Assembly: GCF_026162645.1 (NCBI RefSeq)
Contig: NZ_JAOTBE010000014.1
Span: 1-64,000 of the forward strand
Reading direction: 5' to 3'
Source of the DNA: Paracoccus rhizosphaerae
Lineage (GTDB): Bacteria; Pseudomonadota; Alphaproteobacteria; Rhodobacterales; Rhodobacteraceae
Length of the DNA stretch: 64,000 bases
Shown here piece by piece: positions 26,237 to 34,663 of the stretch (the first letter of the stretch is position 1; each line of letters begins with the position of its first letter). A program made the translations under genes and the position numbers. A model generated the notes under the pieces. It was not told the DNA's origin, did no database searches, and was given only the letters and a program-made list of their open reading frames with translations.

Positions 26237-26884
26237 ATGACACTTCCCACCGCACATCGCATCCGCCTGGCCTTGGAGAACGCTATCGTTGACGGACAAT
26301 ATCTTCCCGGCCAGAAGATCGATCCCGATGCGATCGCGCGGGACTATGGCTGCTCGCGCACGCCCGTGCGCGAGGCGCTGCAGGCGCTCGAAGCGTCGGG
26401 CCTGCTGATCGTGCAGCCCAAGCGCGGCACCTTTGTGGCCAAGCTGGGGGTGTCCGAACTGATGGAGCGGTTCGAGCTGATGGCCGAGATGGAGGCGTTC
26501 TGCGCCCGCCTGGCCTGCAGGCGGGCGGATGCGCAGGACATCGCGGCCATCACGGCCAGCCTTGAGGCCTGCGAGGCCGCGGCAGAGGCCGGCGACAGCG
26601 ACGCCTATTACGCGCAGAACACGCGCTTTCACCAGGCGATCTACGGCGCCGCGCACAATGCCTTCCTGGAGGCCGAGACGCTGCGCCTGCAGGCGATCCT
26701 GCAACCCTATCGCCGCCGCCAGCTGCAGGCGCGGGGGCGGGTTCTGACATCGCTGGACGAACATCGCCACATCGCCGCCGCGATCCGGTCCGGCGATGCG
26801 GCGAGGGCGGCGCAGGTGATGACCGATCACGTCCTTGTCCAGGGAGAGCGGTTCCGCGACCTGGTGGCGCTGCTGCAGGACTAG
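26237..26884 (+). CDS. GntR-family transcriptional regulator (FadR/FCD type), likely malonate-responsive
   Basis: The 215-residue protein has an N-terminal winged helix (IDPDAIARDYGCSRTPVREA, about residues 28-47) and a C-terminal all-helical FCD ligand domain. The typical metal-ligand His residues appear in NTRFHQAIYGAAHN and SLDEHRHIAAAI. It is divergent from the malonate operon, an arrangement like MatR/MdcY regulators that respond to malonate or malonyl-CoA. The ligand is inferred from position only. It converges with the mscS-type gene 13 bases away. Confidence 0.88.
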   Translation: MTLPTAHRIRLALENAIVDGQYLPGQKIDPDAIARDYGCSRTPVREALQALEASGLLIVQPKRGTFVAKLGVSELMERFELMAEMEAFCARLACRRADAQDIAAITASLEACEAAAEAGDSDAYYAQNTRFHQAIYGAAHNAFLEAETLRLQAILQPYRRRQLQARGRVLTSLDEHRHIAAAIRSGDAARAAQVMTDHVLVQGERFRDLVALLQD

Positions 26885-26897
26885 CTTTGCTGCCCGG

Positions 26898-28226
26898 TCA
26901 GTCCTGCGGGTTGCCGCCTGAAGGGTTCAGGATGCGGACCTCTCGCTGCGGGAAGGGGATCGTGACGCCATGCGCCTTGAACGTGTCCCACAGCGCCAGG
27001 AACACCTTGCCGCGGATGTTGGTCAGCCCGCCGGTGGGGTCCTTGATCCAGAAGCGGAGCACATAGTCGACGCTGGAGTCGCCGAAGCCGACGATGTGGC
27101 AGACGGGGGGGCGGGTGCTCAGGACGCGGCTGTCGGTCAGCGCGGCCTCGACCGCGATCCGGCGGACCATGTGCGGGTCGTCGCCGTAAGAGGTGCCAAA
27201 GTTGATGTCCAGGCGCACGAACTCGTCCGAGTGGGACCAGTTGACGACCTGACCGGTGATCAGGTCCTCGTTCGGGATCAGGTATTCGCGCCCGTCGCGG
27301 GTCGAGATCGAGGCGTAGCGTGCGCCCAGCTTGTTGATCCAGCCGAACGTCTCGCCGATCGAGATGACGTCGCCGGGCTTGATCGACTTGTCCATCAGGA
27401 TGATCACGCCAGACACCAGGTTCGACACGACCTTCTGCAAGCCGAAGCCCAGGCCCAGGCCGATCGCGCCCGACATGAAGGCCAGCGCCGTCAGGTCGAT
27501 GCCGATGGCGCGCAGCCCGATCACGAAGGCCAGCCCGAACAGCACCGCCTGCAGCAGCTTGACGGTCAGGACCCGCATCGAAGGCGTCAGATCCTCGCTG
27601 GCCGCGATGCGCGCCGACAGCCAGCGAGAGGTGAACTTGGCGATCAGGAAGAACACCGCCAGCGTCGCCACCATCTGCACCAGCGTCAGGACCGAGATGC
27701 GGATGTCGCCCATCTCGATGGCGATGCGGTCGAGGAACAGGGCGACGCTGTCGGTCAGGTCGAACAGCCGCAGCGTCACCCAGGTCAGGGCGCCCCATCG
27801 GACCGTCTTTCGCAGCAGCGAATTCACGATCAGTCGGGTGGTGAAGACGATGATCAGCCAGGCCAGCGACAGGCTGGACATCAGCGCCAGCAGATAGGAC
27901 CGGCTTGGCCAGGTCACCTCGCGCAGTACCAGGACGACCAGCCATGACAGGATCACGAAGATGATGGCGCGCAGGCGGCGGTGAACCAGCACCAGAAGGC
28001 GCATCCGCCAGATCGGCCAGCCTTCGCGCGTTTGCATCCAGCTGCGCAGCCGCGGCGCCAGCACCATGCGCAGCAGATGGGCCAGCGCGAACAGCGCCAG
28101 TCCGACCGCGATCTGATAGCCGTTCCACGGCCTCATCAGGTTCGCGTAGAACAGATCCAGGCGCTGCGCCAGCACCTGCCCGAGCCTCGCAAGCTCCTCT
28201 GCCAGCGTCTGGTTCTGAGGTTCCAT
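26898..28226 (-). CDS. MscS-family mechanosensitive ion channel
   Basis: The 442-residue membrane protein has about five hydrophobic segments in the N-terminal two thirds. The pore-lining MscS signature GAIGLGLGFGLQKVVSNLVS comes next, then the beta-domain (KPGDVISIGETFGWINKLGA; YLIPNEDLITGQVVNWS). It relieves osmotic downshock by opening under membrane tension. It is larger than E. coli MscS (286 residues), with extra N-terminal helices as in many YbdG/YnaI-like relatives. It stands alone between convergent and divergent neighbours. Confidence 0.92.
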   Translation of the reverse strand: MEPQNQTLAEELARLGQVLAQRLDLFYANLMRPWNGYQIAVGLALFALAHLLRMVLAPRLRSWMQTREGWPIWRMRLLVLVHRRLRAIIFVILSWLVVLVLREVTWPSRSYLLALMSSLSLAWLIIVFTTRLIVNSLLRKTVRWGALTWVTLRLFDLTDSVALFLDRIAIEMGDIRISVLTLVQMVATLAVFFLIAKFTSRWLSARIAASEDLTPSMRVLTVKLLQAVLFGLAFVIGLRAIGIDLTALAFMSGAIGLGLGFGLQKVVSNLVSGVIILMDKSIKPGDVISIGETFGWINKLGARYASISTRDGREYLIPNEDLITGQVVNWSHSDEFVRLDINFGTSYGDDPHMVRRIAVEAALTDSRVLSTRPPVCHIVGFGDSSVDYVLRFWIKDPTGGLTNIRGKVFLALWDTFKAHGVTIPFPQREVRILNPSGGNPQD

Positions 28227-28540
28227 CAGTCCCGCCCCTGCCGTTCAAGCGGTATCTGCTTCAGCCTGACGCAGATGCGGCACGGGGGCAAGCAACGTCG
28301 CCAGCCGCATGCACGCGGCGTGTCGGCTTCAACAAAGGGCGGCGCCGCCCCTCGACGGTCAGCGCCGACCGGCATGCGGCGTTGCAGCAACGGGAAGCCA
28401 TATCTGCAGTCGGCAAACCACCTGTACGACATAAAATTGCCATTATGCCGATACTATAGTTGCAAAATTGCTCAGGCAACTTTATTTCTCAGTTTACAGG
28501 CGCCGTGATTCTGCGCTGCGGCAACAGGAAGGAGATCCCG
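28227..28540. other. Divergent intergenic region between mscS and ccr
   Basis: These 314 bases contain no credible gene. The ccr-proximal part (28425-28495) is strikingly AT-rich for this genome and should hold the ccr promoter and operator. The mscS-proximal part is GC-rich and shows nothing definite. Confidence 0.6.
28458..28481. promoter_or_regulatory. Candidate operator upstream of crotonyl-CoA carboxylase/reductase
   Basis: AGTTGC (28458-28463) and GCAACT (28476-28481) form a perfect 6-bp inverted repeat around 12 bases, with an inner TTGCAAAATTGC. ScfR-family regulators of acyl-CoA metabolism such as PccR (Rhodobacter) are reported to use TTTGCAAA-type half-sites, which this resembles. 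The site is 60 bases before the ccr start. Confidence 0.4.
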
Positions 28541-29830
28541 ATGGCCCTTGATGCCCCGACCCAAATCGCGCCCTATTCGGCGCCCGTGAAGGACCTCTAT
28601 GAGGTTGGCGAGATGCCCCCCCTGGGCCATGTGCCGGCCCGCATGCATGCCTGGGCGATCCGCCGCGAACGGCAGGGCGAACCCGATCAGGCGATGCAGC
28701 AGGAGGTCGTGGAGACGCCTACCATCGACAGCAACGAGGTGCTGGTCCTGGTGATGGCGGCGGGCGTCAACTACAACGGGATCTGGGCAGGCCTGGGCAA
28801 GCCGATCAGCATGTTTGACGTCCATCAGCAGCCCTATCACATCGCCGGGTCGGACGCGTCGGGGATCGTCTGGGCCGTGGGCGACAAGGTCAAGCGGTGG
28901 AAGGTCGGCGACGAGGTCGTGATCCACTGCAACCAGGACGACGGCGACGACGAACACTGCAACGGCGGCGACCCGATGTATTCGCCCACGCAGCGCATCT
29001 GGGGGTACGAGACGCCGGACGGCAGCTTTGCCCAGTTCACCCGTGTCCAGGCCCAGCAGCTGATGGAGCGTCCGCGCCACCTGACCTGGGAGGAATCCGC
29101 CTGCTATACCCTGACGCTGGCCACTGCCTATCGGATGCTCTTCGGGCACGAACCGCACGAGCTGAAGCCCGGCATGAACGTGCTGGTCTGGGGGGCCTCG
29201 GGCGGGCTCGGATCCTATGCGATCCAGCTGATCAACGCGGCCGGCGGCAACGCCATCGGCGTGATCTCCGAGGAGGACAAGCGCGACTTCGTGATGGGCC
29301 TGGGCGCCAAGGGCGTCATCAACCGCAAGGAGTTCAAGTGCTGGGGCCAGCTGCCCACCGTCAACACGCCCGAATACAAGGAGTGGTTCAACGAGGCGCG
29401 CAAGTTCGGCAAGGCCATCTGGGACATCACCGGCAAGGGCAACAATGTTGACATCGTCTTCGAACATCCCGGCGAGGCGACCTTCCCCGTGTCCACGCTG
29501 GTCTGCAAGAAGGGCGGCATGGTCGTCATCTGCGCCGGCACCACGGGGTTCAACTGCACCTTCGACGTGCGCTACATGTGGATGCACCAGAAGCGCCTGC
29601 AGGGCAGCCACTTCGCGCATCTGAAGCAGGCCAGCGCCGCCAACAAGCTGATGCTGGAACGCCGCCTCGACCCCTGCATGTCCGAGGTCTTTCCCTGGAC
29701 CGACATCCCGGCCGCGCACATGAAGATGTACCGCAACCAGCACAAGCCCGGAAACATGGCCGTGCTGGTCCAGTCACCCGTCACCGGACTTCGGACCTTC
29801 GAGGACGCGCTGGAAGCCGGCCGGCGCTGA
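28541..29830 (+). CDS. ccr: Crotonyl-CoA carboxylase/reductase
   Basis: This 429-residue medium-chain dehydrogenase/reductase performs NADPH-dependent reductive carboxylation of crotonyl-CoA to ethylmalonyl-CoA, the key step of the ethylmalonyl-CoA pathway for acetate assimilation. Family landmarks are the long insert CNQDDGDDEHCNGGDPMYSP, RIWGYETPDGSFAQF, and the NADPH loop VWGASGGLGSYAIQL. These distinguish it from plain enoyl reductases. The ATG at 28541 has an AAGGAGA site; the frame is open further upstream without one. Ethylmalonyl-CoA mutase is not adjacent here. Confidence 0.96.
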   Translation: MALDAPTQIAPYSAPVKDLYEVGEMPPLGHVPARMHAWAIRRERQGEPDQAMQQEVVETPTIDSNEVLVLVMAAGVNYNGIWAGLGKPISMFDVHQQPYHIAGSDASGIVWAVGDKVKRWKVGDEVVIHCNQDDGDDEHCNGGDPMYSPTQRIWGYETPDGSFAQFTRVQAQQLMERPRHLTWEESACYTLTLATAYRMLFGHEPHELKPGMNVLVWGASGGLGSYAIQLINAAGGNAIGVISEEDKRDFVMGLGAKGVINRKEFKCWGQLPTVNTPEYKEWFNEARKFGKAIWDITGKGNNVDIVFEHPGEATFPVSTLVCKKGGMVVICAGTTGFNCTFDVRYMWMHQKRLQGSHFAHLKQASAANKLMLERRLDPCMSEVFPWTDIPAAHMKMYRNQHKPGNMAVLVQSPVTGLRTFEDALEAGRR

Positions 29831-29841
29831 GGGCGCGCGGA

Positions 29842-30048
29842 TCAGGCCGCGCGTTCGGCCCGGTCGGACAACTTGCACCGCCAGCGCGTGATGCGCTGGC
29901 GCGGATGGGCTTCGGCCCATTTCGCAAGCTGGGACTGGGCGCCCATCATGCACCCGAGGACGCTGATGTCGTCGGTGAAGACAAGGCTGCGGTCGCGGCA
30001 GCTGGCGGGATCTGCCGAAAGGCAGGCAACGAAGAGCAGTTCGATCAT
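29842..30048 (-). CDS. Small four-cysteine protein, copy A (unknown function)
   Basis: A 68-residue protein beginning MIELLFVACLSADPASC. It has Cys at positions 9, 17, 33 and 58, and a conserved QLAKWAEAHP helix and W-x-C near the end. The start at 30048 is chosen because the second copy (30190-30396) has the same length and the same opening. It converges with ccr. The N-terminus is mildly hydrophobic but not a clear signal peptide. I do not recognise a function; even cysteine spacing could mean disulfides or metal binding. Confidence 0.7.
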   Translation of the reverse strand: MIELLFVACLSADPASCRDRSLVFTDDISVLGCMMGAQSQLAKWAEAHPRQRITRWRCKLSDRAERAA

Positions 30049-30189
30049 GGGCAGCACCTTCGGTTTGCCCTCCCCGACCCAACGTCTCACGGCCGGGCGA
30101 TATCGGGCAAGCGCGGCGGCCGTCATGGACCGGCGCATTCGGCGGCTGCCCGGAATGCGGTCACCTGCTGCAAGCGCAGCAGACAGGCA

Positions 30190-30396
30190 TCACGCCTTCC
30201 GGTCGCCCTCACCCGCATAGCGGCATTTCCATTCGCTCACCTGTTCGGAGGGATGTGTTTCGACCCAACGGGCCAGTTCGGTCTGGCTCTGGATCATGCA
30301 GGTGAAAAGGCCGTTCCGCTCCTCGAACAGCAGGCTGTGGTCGGTGCAGCGGTCGGGTTCTGCCAGAAGGCAGGTGACGAAGAACAGTTCGATCAT
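30190..30396 (-). CDS. Small four-cysteine protein, copy B (paralogue of copy A)
   Basis: A 68-residue protein beginning MIELFFVTCLLAEPDRC, with Cys at 9, 17, 33 and 58 exactly as in copy A. About 28 of 68 positions are identical without gaps, including ELARW-x-E-x-HP and W-x-C. A GGAGAG site precedes the ATG. The two genes are tandem on the minus strand, separated by 141 bases, so they arose by an old duplication. Function is unknown. Confidence 0.75.
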   Translation of the reverse strand: MIELFFVTCLLAEPDRCTDHSLLFEERNGLFTCMIQSQTELARWVETHPSEQVSEWKCRYAGEGDRKA

Positions 30397-30494
30397 CGCG
30401 ACTCTCCGTGCAGGGGTTGAAAGATTTCACGCACCAGCCGTGGAAAAGTTGCACGGCGCTTCGCTTTTCCTTTCCGGCACGGTAAGGGGGCGTC

Positions 30495-32027
30495 ATGAAC
30501 GCGCCTGCCCCCGCCCCGACCCTTTCGCCCGACCAGGCCGACGCATGGGATGCGTTGGCCGACACCTTTGGCGCGGCCGGAATCGACATCGTCGCCGAGG
30601 AGGTCCATCCCCCCGCGCCCGGAAAGGGCCGCGTCATGGCGGTGATCGGCAAGGCCGGATCGGGCAAGACGCTGATGCTGTCGCAGATCACCAAGGCGCT
30701 GCTGGCCTCGGGGGTCGAGCTGATCAGCCCGGACTACGAAGGCAAGAAGCGCAAGGACCGGCGCAGCGTGGCGATCCTGGCGCCAACTAACAAGGCGGCC
30801 TTCGTGCTGCGCATGCGCGGCGTGCCGGCGACGACGATCCACCGCATCCTTTACACCCCGGTCTATGACCCGGAATACGAAAAGATTGCCGAGTGGCTGA
30901 CCGGCCAGGGCGACCGCCCCACGATCGAAGGTCTGAACGAGGCCGCGATGGACAAGGCCAAGGCGTTCTTCGACCTGCACACGTCAATCCCCGGTGCCTT
31001 GGCGACGGCGGGCCTGCGCGGGTCGGACTTCATCCGCGGTTGGAAGCGGCGTGAGGACGGGCTGGACGTAGGCCTCATCGACGAAGCGTCGATGCTGGAT
31101 GAAAAGCAGTTCGAGGATCTGCGGGAAATCTTTCCGGTCCTGGTGCTGTTTGGCGATCCGGCGCAGCTGGCCCCGGTCGGCCAGTCGGGAGAGATGGTCT
31201 TCGACAGGCTGGCGGCGCCTCAGCGGCTGATCCTGAACCGCATCCACCGGCAGGCCGACGACAGCCCAATCCTGGATCTGGCGCATGCGCTGGCCGACGA
31301 CCAGTTGGGCTTTGATGCATTCGAGAGCATGATCCGCGCCGCCGCCCGCAAGGACGATCGCGTCGTCTGGGCCGAGCGGGTGGAAAGCGACCTGATGGCC
31401 CGCAGCCCGGTGTTGGTTTGGCGCAACGCGACGCGCATTCGGCTGATCCATGCCTTCCGCACCGCCTTCGGCGCACCGGGCGACGCGCTTTTGCCCGGAG
31501 AGCCGCTGATCTGCGATGGGCTGGAACTGCCCCTGAAGCACCGCAAGAAGCGCATCGACCTCGAGGCGCGGGGCCTGATCAAGGGGGCGCAGGTCGTCTA
31601 TCTGGGGCCGGGCCGCAAGCCGGGCTTCTCGCGCCTGCATGTCATCGGGGCCGAGGACCCGCGCCTGTCCGCCGCCAGCATCGTCAAGATCGAGATGCCG
31701 GACGAGGAAGAGCCATTCATCCCCTATGCCGCGCGCATGGGCGCGGCCTTCCTGCACGGCGCGGCGGTAACGATCCACAAGGCGCAGGGCAGCCAGTGGC
31801 CCGAGGTGCAGGTCTTCGGCCCCGACATCAGTGCCGCCGCATGGTCGAACCGGACAGAGGCCGGCGTGCCGCTGTGGAAGCGCCTGACATACGTCGCGAT
31901 CACCCGCGCGCAGGAGCGGCTTTACTGGGTGACCAAGGCGCGGCTGGCGCGGCCCTCGGGTCCGCTCAGCACGGACGACCTGGCCGCCCCCGTGGCACCA
32001 CTGTCGCTGGACGCCGAGGCGGACTGA
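30495..32027 (+). CDS. RecD-like ATP-dependent DNA helicase (superfamily 1)
   Basis: The 510-residue protein has Walker A IGKAGSGKTLML (about 51-62), Walker B VGLIDEASMLDEKQF, motif III LVLFGDPAQLAPVGQSGEM, and the C-terminal SF1 motif VTIHKAQGSQWPEVQVFG followed by VAITRAQERLYWVTK. This matches single-chain RecD-like helicases common in Rhodobacterales. It has no RecB/RecC partners here, so it probably acts alone in DNA repair or replication. It is divergent from the small cysteine protein and convergent with the EcsC gene. Confidence 0.85.
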   Translation: MNAPAPAPTLSPDQADAWDALADTFGAAGIDIVAEEVHPPAPGKGRVMAVIGKAGSGKTLMLSQITKALLASGVELISPDYEGKKRKDRRSVAILAPTNKAAFVLRMRGVPATTIHRILYTPVYDPEYEKIAEWLTGQGDRPTIEGLNEAAMDKAKAFFDLHTSIPGALATAGLRGSDFIRGWKRREDGLDVGLIDEASMLDEKQFEDLREIFPVLVLFGDPAQLAPVGQSGEMVFDRLAAPQRLILNRIHRQADDSPILDLAHALADDQLGFDAFESMIRAAARKDDRVVWAERVESDLMARSPVLVWRNATRIRLIHAFRTAFGAPGDALLPGEPLICDGLELPLKHRKKRIDLEARGLIKGAQVVYLGPGRKPGFSRLHVIGAEDPRLSAASIVKIEMPDEEEPFIPYAARMGAAFLHGAAVTIHKAQGSQWPEVQVFGPDISAAAWSNRTEAGVPLWKRLTYVAITRAQERLYWVTKARLARPSGPLSTDDLAAPVAPLSLDAEAD

Positions 32028-32041
32028 GCGTCCCGCGGCCG

Positions 32042-32080
32042 CCGGGGGCTTCGCGCCCCCGGACCCCCGCGGGGTATTTC
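32042..32080. terminator. Double-hairpin terminator between convergent genes
   Basis: CCGGGGGC-TTCGC-GCCCCCGG (32042-32062) forms an 8-bp stem. It is followed at once by the palindrome CCCCGCGGGG (32065-32074) and TATTTC. Located between the helicase and EcsC stop codons, it can act on both strands. Elements of this form recur beside genes in Rhodobacteraceae. Confidence 0.65.
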
Positions 32081-32094
32081 GGCAAAGAAGAAGA

Positions 32095-32862
32095 TCAGGA
32101 GCGCTTGCGGCGTTCGATCGACAGGCGCAACGCCTCGGTCAGGACCTCTCGGGGAAGGCCGGTTTCCTGCGACAGGCGCATGATCCCGAAATGGACGCGG
32201 GCCATTTCCTGGTAATAGCGGGCAAAGGTATAGTTGATCGTGGCCCCGACCACGGCCCCGAAGACCGGCGCCGCCTGCGCCGCCATCTTCTGCCCCAGCG
32301 AAACCGACAGACGCGGCGCCACCCGGCTGACCAGCCCCTGAAGTGTCTGCCCGGTGACCGAAAGGCGCGCCGCCAGAAGGCCGAGGTCGGACGAATCGTC
32401 ATCAGCCATGGGTCCGGCCGCGGCGAAGATGCGCAGGCATTCCAGGCGGACCTCCTCGCTGTCGGGGTCCAGCCCGTGTTCGGCGGCGATCTCCAGCATG
32501 GCGCGAAGAAGAAGGGTCACCGTGAACGGAAGTTCGACCAGGGCGCCGGCGAAGCCGCCGATCCCGCCGGCGGCACCGCTGACCGTCGAGGCCATGCGGT
32601 TGAACCAGTCGCCCCTGTCCCTGACCACCCGGCGGCTGCGGGATGCGGCGCCGAAGGCGCGGGTCAGGGCGGCGCGGGTGGCGCTGTCCAGCCGAGCGCG
32701 CACGAAGTTCGGCAGGCGCTGGATCAGGTTCTCGGCGCTGGTGCCGATCCGGGCCATCGCCTGCATGCCCAGTCCCGAAGCCTCGTCATGGCGCCGGGCC
32801 AGGCGGTCGATCTGGGCAAGGACGGAAGGATCAGCGATCGGCGGCAGGATCAATTGTGTCAT
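32095..32862 (-). CDS. EcsC family protein
   Basis: The 255-residue protein has the EcsC-type glycine-rich central segment STVSGAAGGIGGFAGALVEL, two likely hydrophobic stretches and a helical C-terminus. Bacillus EcsC is encoded with an ABC transporter, but the molecular role of the family is unknown. The ATG at 32862 has a GAAGGAAG site. Its start overlaps the end of the upstream acetyltransferase by 32 bases. Confidence 0.82.
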   Translation of the reverse strand: MTQLILPPIADPSVLAQIDRLARRHDEASGLGMQAMARIGTSAENLIQRLPNFVRARLDSATRAALTRAFGAASRSRRVVRDRGDWFNRMASTVSGAAGGIGGFAGALVELPFTVTLLLRAMLEIAAEHGLDPDSEEVRLECLRIFAAAGPMADDDSSDLGLLAARLSVTGQTLQGLVSRVAPRLSVSLGQKMAAQAAPVFGAVVGATINYTFARYYQEMARVHFGIMRLSQETGLPREVLTEALRLSIERRKRS

Positions 32863-33421
32863 GAACGGCTTCCTTCGGGGATGCGACCATGGCGCAGGGT
32901 TGGCCTTGCGGCGCATTTGGCGGTCTTGTCACGGCGCCCGGCGCGCGGGTCACCAGGCCCGCCACACCAACCCAAGCCCCCGGCCGAAGTTCCAGGCCCA
33001 GCACCCGGTCCGGATTGGTCGGTGGCGGCATCACGACATCGTCCAGCCGCCTGAAGCCGAAGCGCGAATAATAGGGCGCGTCGCCCACCAGAAGCACGCG
33101 CGAGAACCGCATCCGGCGGGCGCGGGACAGGCTGTCGCGCATCAGAAGCCCGCCCAGTCCCTCGCCCTGGGCCGTCGGGTGAACCGCGATCGGGCCCAGC
33201 AGCAGCACCCGCCGGGCGCCGATGCGGGCGGGCCAATAGCGGATCGCGGCCATCAGCTGCCCATGCGGATCGCGCAGCACCAGGCACAGGTCGGCGACCC
33301 GCGGCACGCCGTCACGCAGGCGATAGGACGACAGCGCGGTCCGCCCCGGCGCGAAGCACAGGTCGTAAAGCGCCTCGACCTCGGGTTCATCGGCGGGGGT
33401 TTCGGGGCAGATCTCGAACAT
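32831..33421 (-). CDS. GNAT N-acetyltransferase (YhbS-like)
   Basis: The 196-residue protein begins MFEICPETPADEPEVEALYD and shows the acetyl-CoA loop LGPIAVHPTAQGEGLGGLL and the YYSRFGFRRLDDV segment typical of YhbS-like GNATs. The ATG at 33421 follows an AGGAGG site. The last 30 or so residues after GLVTRAPG look like a low-complexity extension that runs across the EcsC start, so an ancestral stop may have been lost. The substrate is unknown. Confidence 0.82.
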   Translation of the reverse strand: MFEICPETPADEPEVEALYDLCFAPGRTALSSYRLRDGVPRVADLCLVLRDPHGQLMAAIRYWPARIGARRVLLLGPIAVHPTAQGEGLGGLLMRDSLSRARRMRFSRVLLVGDAPYYSRFGFRRLDDVVMPPPTNPDRVLGLELRPGAWVGVAGLVTRAPGAVTRPPNAPQGQPCAMVASPKEAVHDTIDPAADR

Positions 33422-33530
33422 CGCGCCTCCTGTCGGTCTTGGGCCGCTTAGCACGGGTTTGCGACAGGCGGAACATTGCACCGCGTGAAAAGCGGTGGCA
33501 GGTTGGCGGCGCAACCACAGGAGGCCGACC

Positions 33531-34133
33531 ATGTTCTATCGCCCCGAAGCCGGACACGGCCTGCCCCACAACCCGTTCAACGCCATCGTCGCGCCCCGGC
33601 CCATCGGCTGGATCTCGACCCGCGGGACGCAGGGCGACAATCTTGCGCCCTATTCCTTCTTCAACGCGGTGGCCTATGTCCCGCCGCAGGTGATGTTCGC
33701 CTCGACCGGCAAAAAGGGCGACCGACACGGCACCAAGGACAGCGTCGCCCAGATCATCGAGACCGGCGTCTTCTGCGTGAACATCGCTACCGGCAATCTG
33801 CGCGACGCGGTCAATGCCAGCTCGGCGCCCTTGCCCGCGGGCAGCAGCGAATTCGACGCCGCAGGGATCGGCAGCACCCCCTGCACGACCATCGACTGCC
33901 TGCGCGTGGCCGGTGCGGCGGCGGCGCTGGAGTGCCGGATGACGCAGATCGTCCCCTTGGCGGGCGAGGCGAATTTCGCCGTCTTCGGCGCCGTCACCGG
34001 CGTCCACCTGCGCGACGACTGCGTGGTGGACGGCCGCTTTGATCCCCGTGCGGCGGGTGGCTGGATTGCGCGCCTCGGCTACAAGGACTATGCGGCGGTG
34101 CACGATATCTTCGAAATGGAACGCCCCGCATGA
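33531..34133 (+). CDS. Flavin reductase-like (FMN-binding split-barrel) protein
   Basis: The 200-residue protein starts [20 protein letters not shown] and contains the family motif [12 protein letters not shown] followed by [16 protein letters not shown]. These are FMN-binding split-barrel features of the DIM6/NTAB flavin reductase group. A perfect AGGAGG lies upstream. It overlaps apt by four bases (ATGA), so the two are co-translated. The electron acceptor is not evident. Confidence 0.86.
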   Translation: MFYRPEAGHGLPHNPFNAIVAPRPIGWISTRGTQGDNLAPYSFFNAVAYVPPQVMFASTGKKGDRHGTKDSVAQIIETGVFCVNIATGNLRDAVNASSAPLPAGSSEFDAAGIGSTPCTTIDCLRVAGAAAALECRMTQIVPLAGEANFAVFGAVTGVHLRDDCVVDGRFDPRAAGGWIARLGYKDYAAVHDIFEMERPA

Positions 34134-34663
34134 GCCGCAGCGTCAAGGACTATGTCCGCTCGATCCACGACTTTCCGCACGAAGGCATCATCTTCCGCGA
34201 CGTGACCACGCTGTTCGCGGATGCGCGCGGCTTCCGGATGGCGGTGGACCAAATCCTGCATGCCTATGCCGGGACGCGGATCGACAAGGTGGTGGGCCTC
34301 GAAGCGCGCGGCTTCATCCTGGGCGGCGCGGTGGCGCACCAGTTGTCGACCGGCTTCGTGCCGATCCGCAAGAAGGGCAAGCTGCCCGGTACGGTGATCT
34401 CCGAAGCCTACCAGCTGGAATACGGCGAGGCGATCATGGAGATCCATGACGACGCCCTGCGGGCCGGTGAAAAGGTGCTGATCGTCGACGACCTTCTGGC
34501 GACCGGCGGCACGGCTGCGGCGGCGATCACGCTCTGCCGCCGGCTGGGCGCCGAGGTGATCGGCTGCGCCTTCGTGATCGACCTGCCGGAACTGGGCGGT
34601 CGCCGCGTGCTCGAGGGACTGGACATGCCTGTCCACGCGCTTTGCGAATTCGAGGGCACCTAG
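34130..34663 (+). CDS. apt: Adenine phosphoribosyltransferase
   Basis: This 177-residue type I PRTase recycles adenine to AMP with PRPP. The PRPP loop [18 protein letters not shown] (about 120-137) and the APRT features [18 protein letters not shown] and [10 protein letters not shown] are clear. It is translationally coupled to the flavin reductase gene. Its TAG stop is shared on the other strand with the stop of the FAD-linked oxidase gene (CTAG). Confidence 0.96.
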   Translation: MSRSVKDYVRSIHDFPHEGIIFRDVTTLFADARGFRMAVDQILHAYAGTRIDKVVGLEARGFILGGAVAHQLSTGFVPIRKKGKLPGTVISEAYQLEYGEAIMEIHDDALRAGEKVLIVDDLLATGGTAAAAITLCRRLGAEVIGCAFVIDLPELGGRRVLEGLDMPVHALCEFEGT

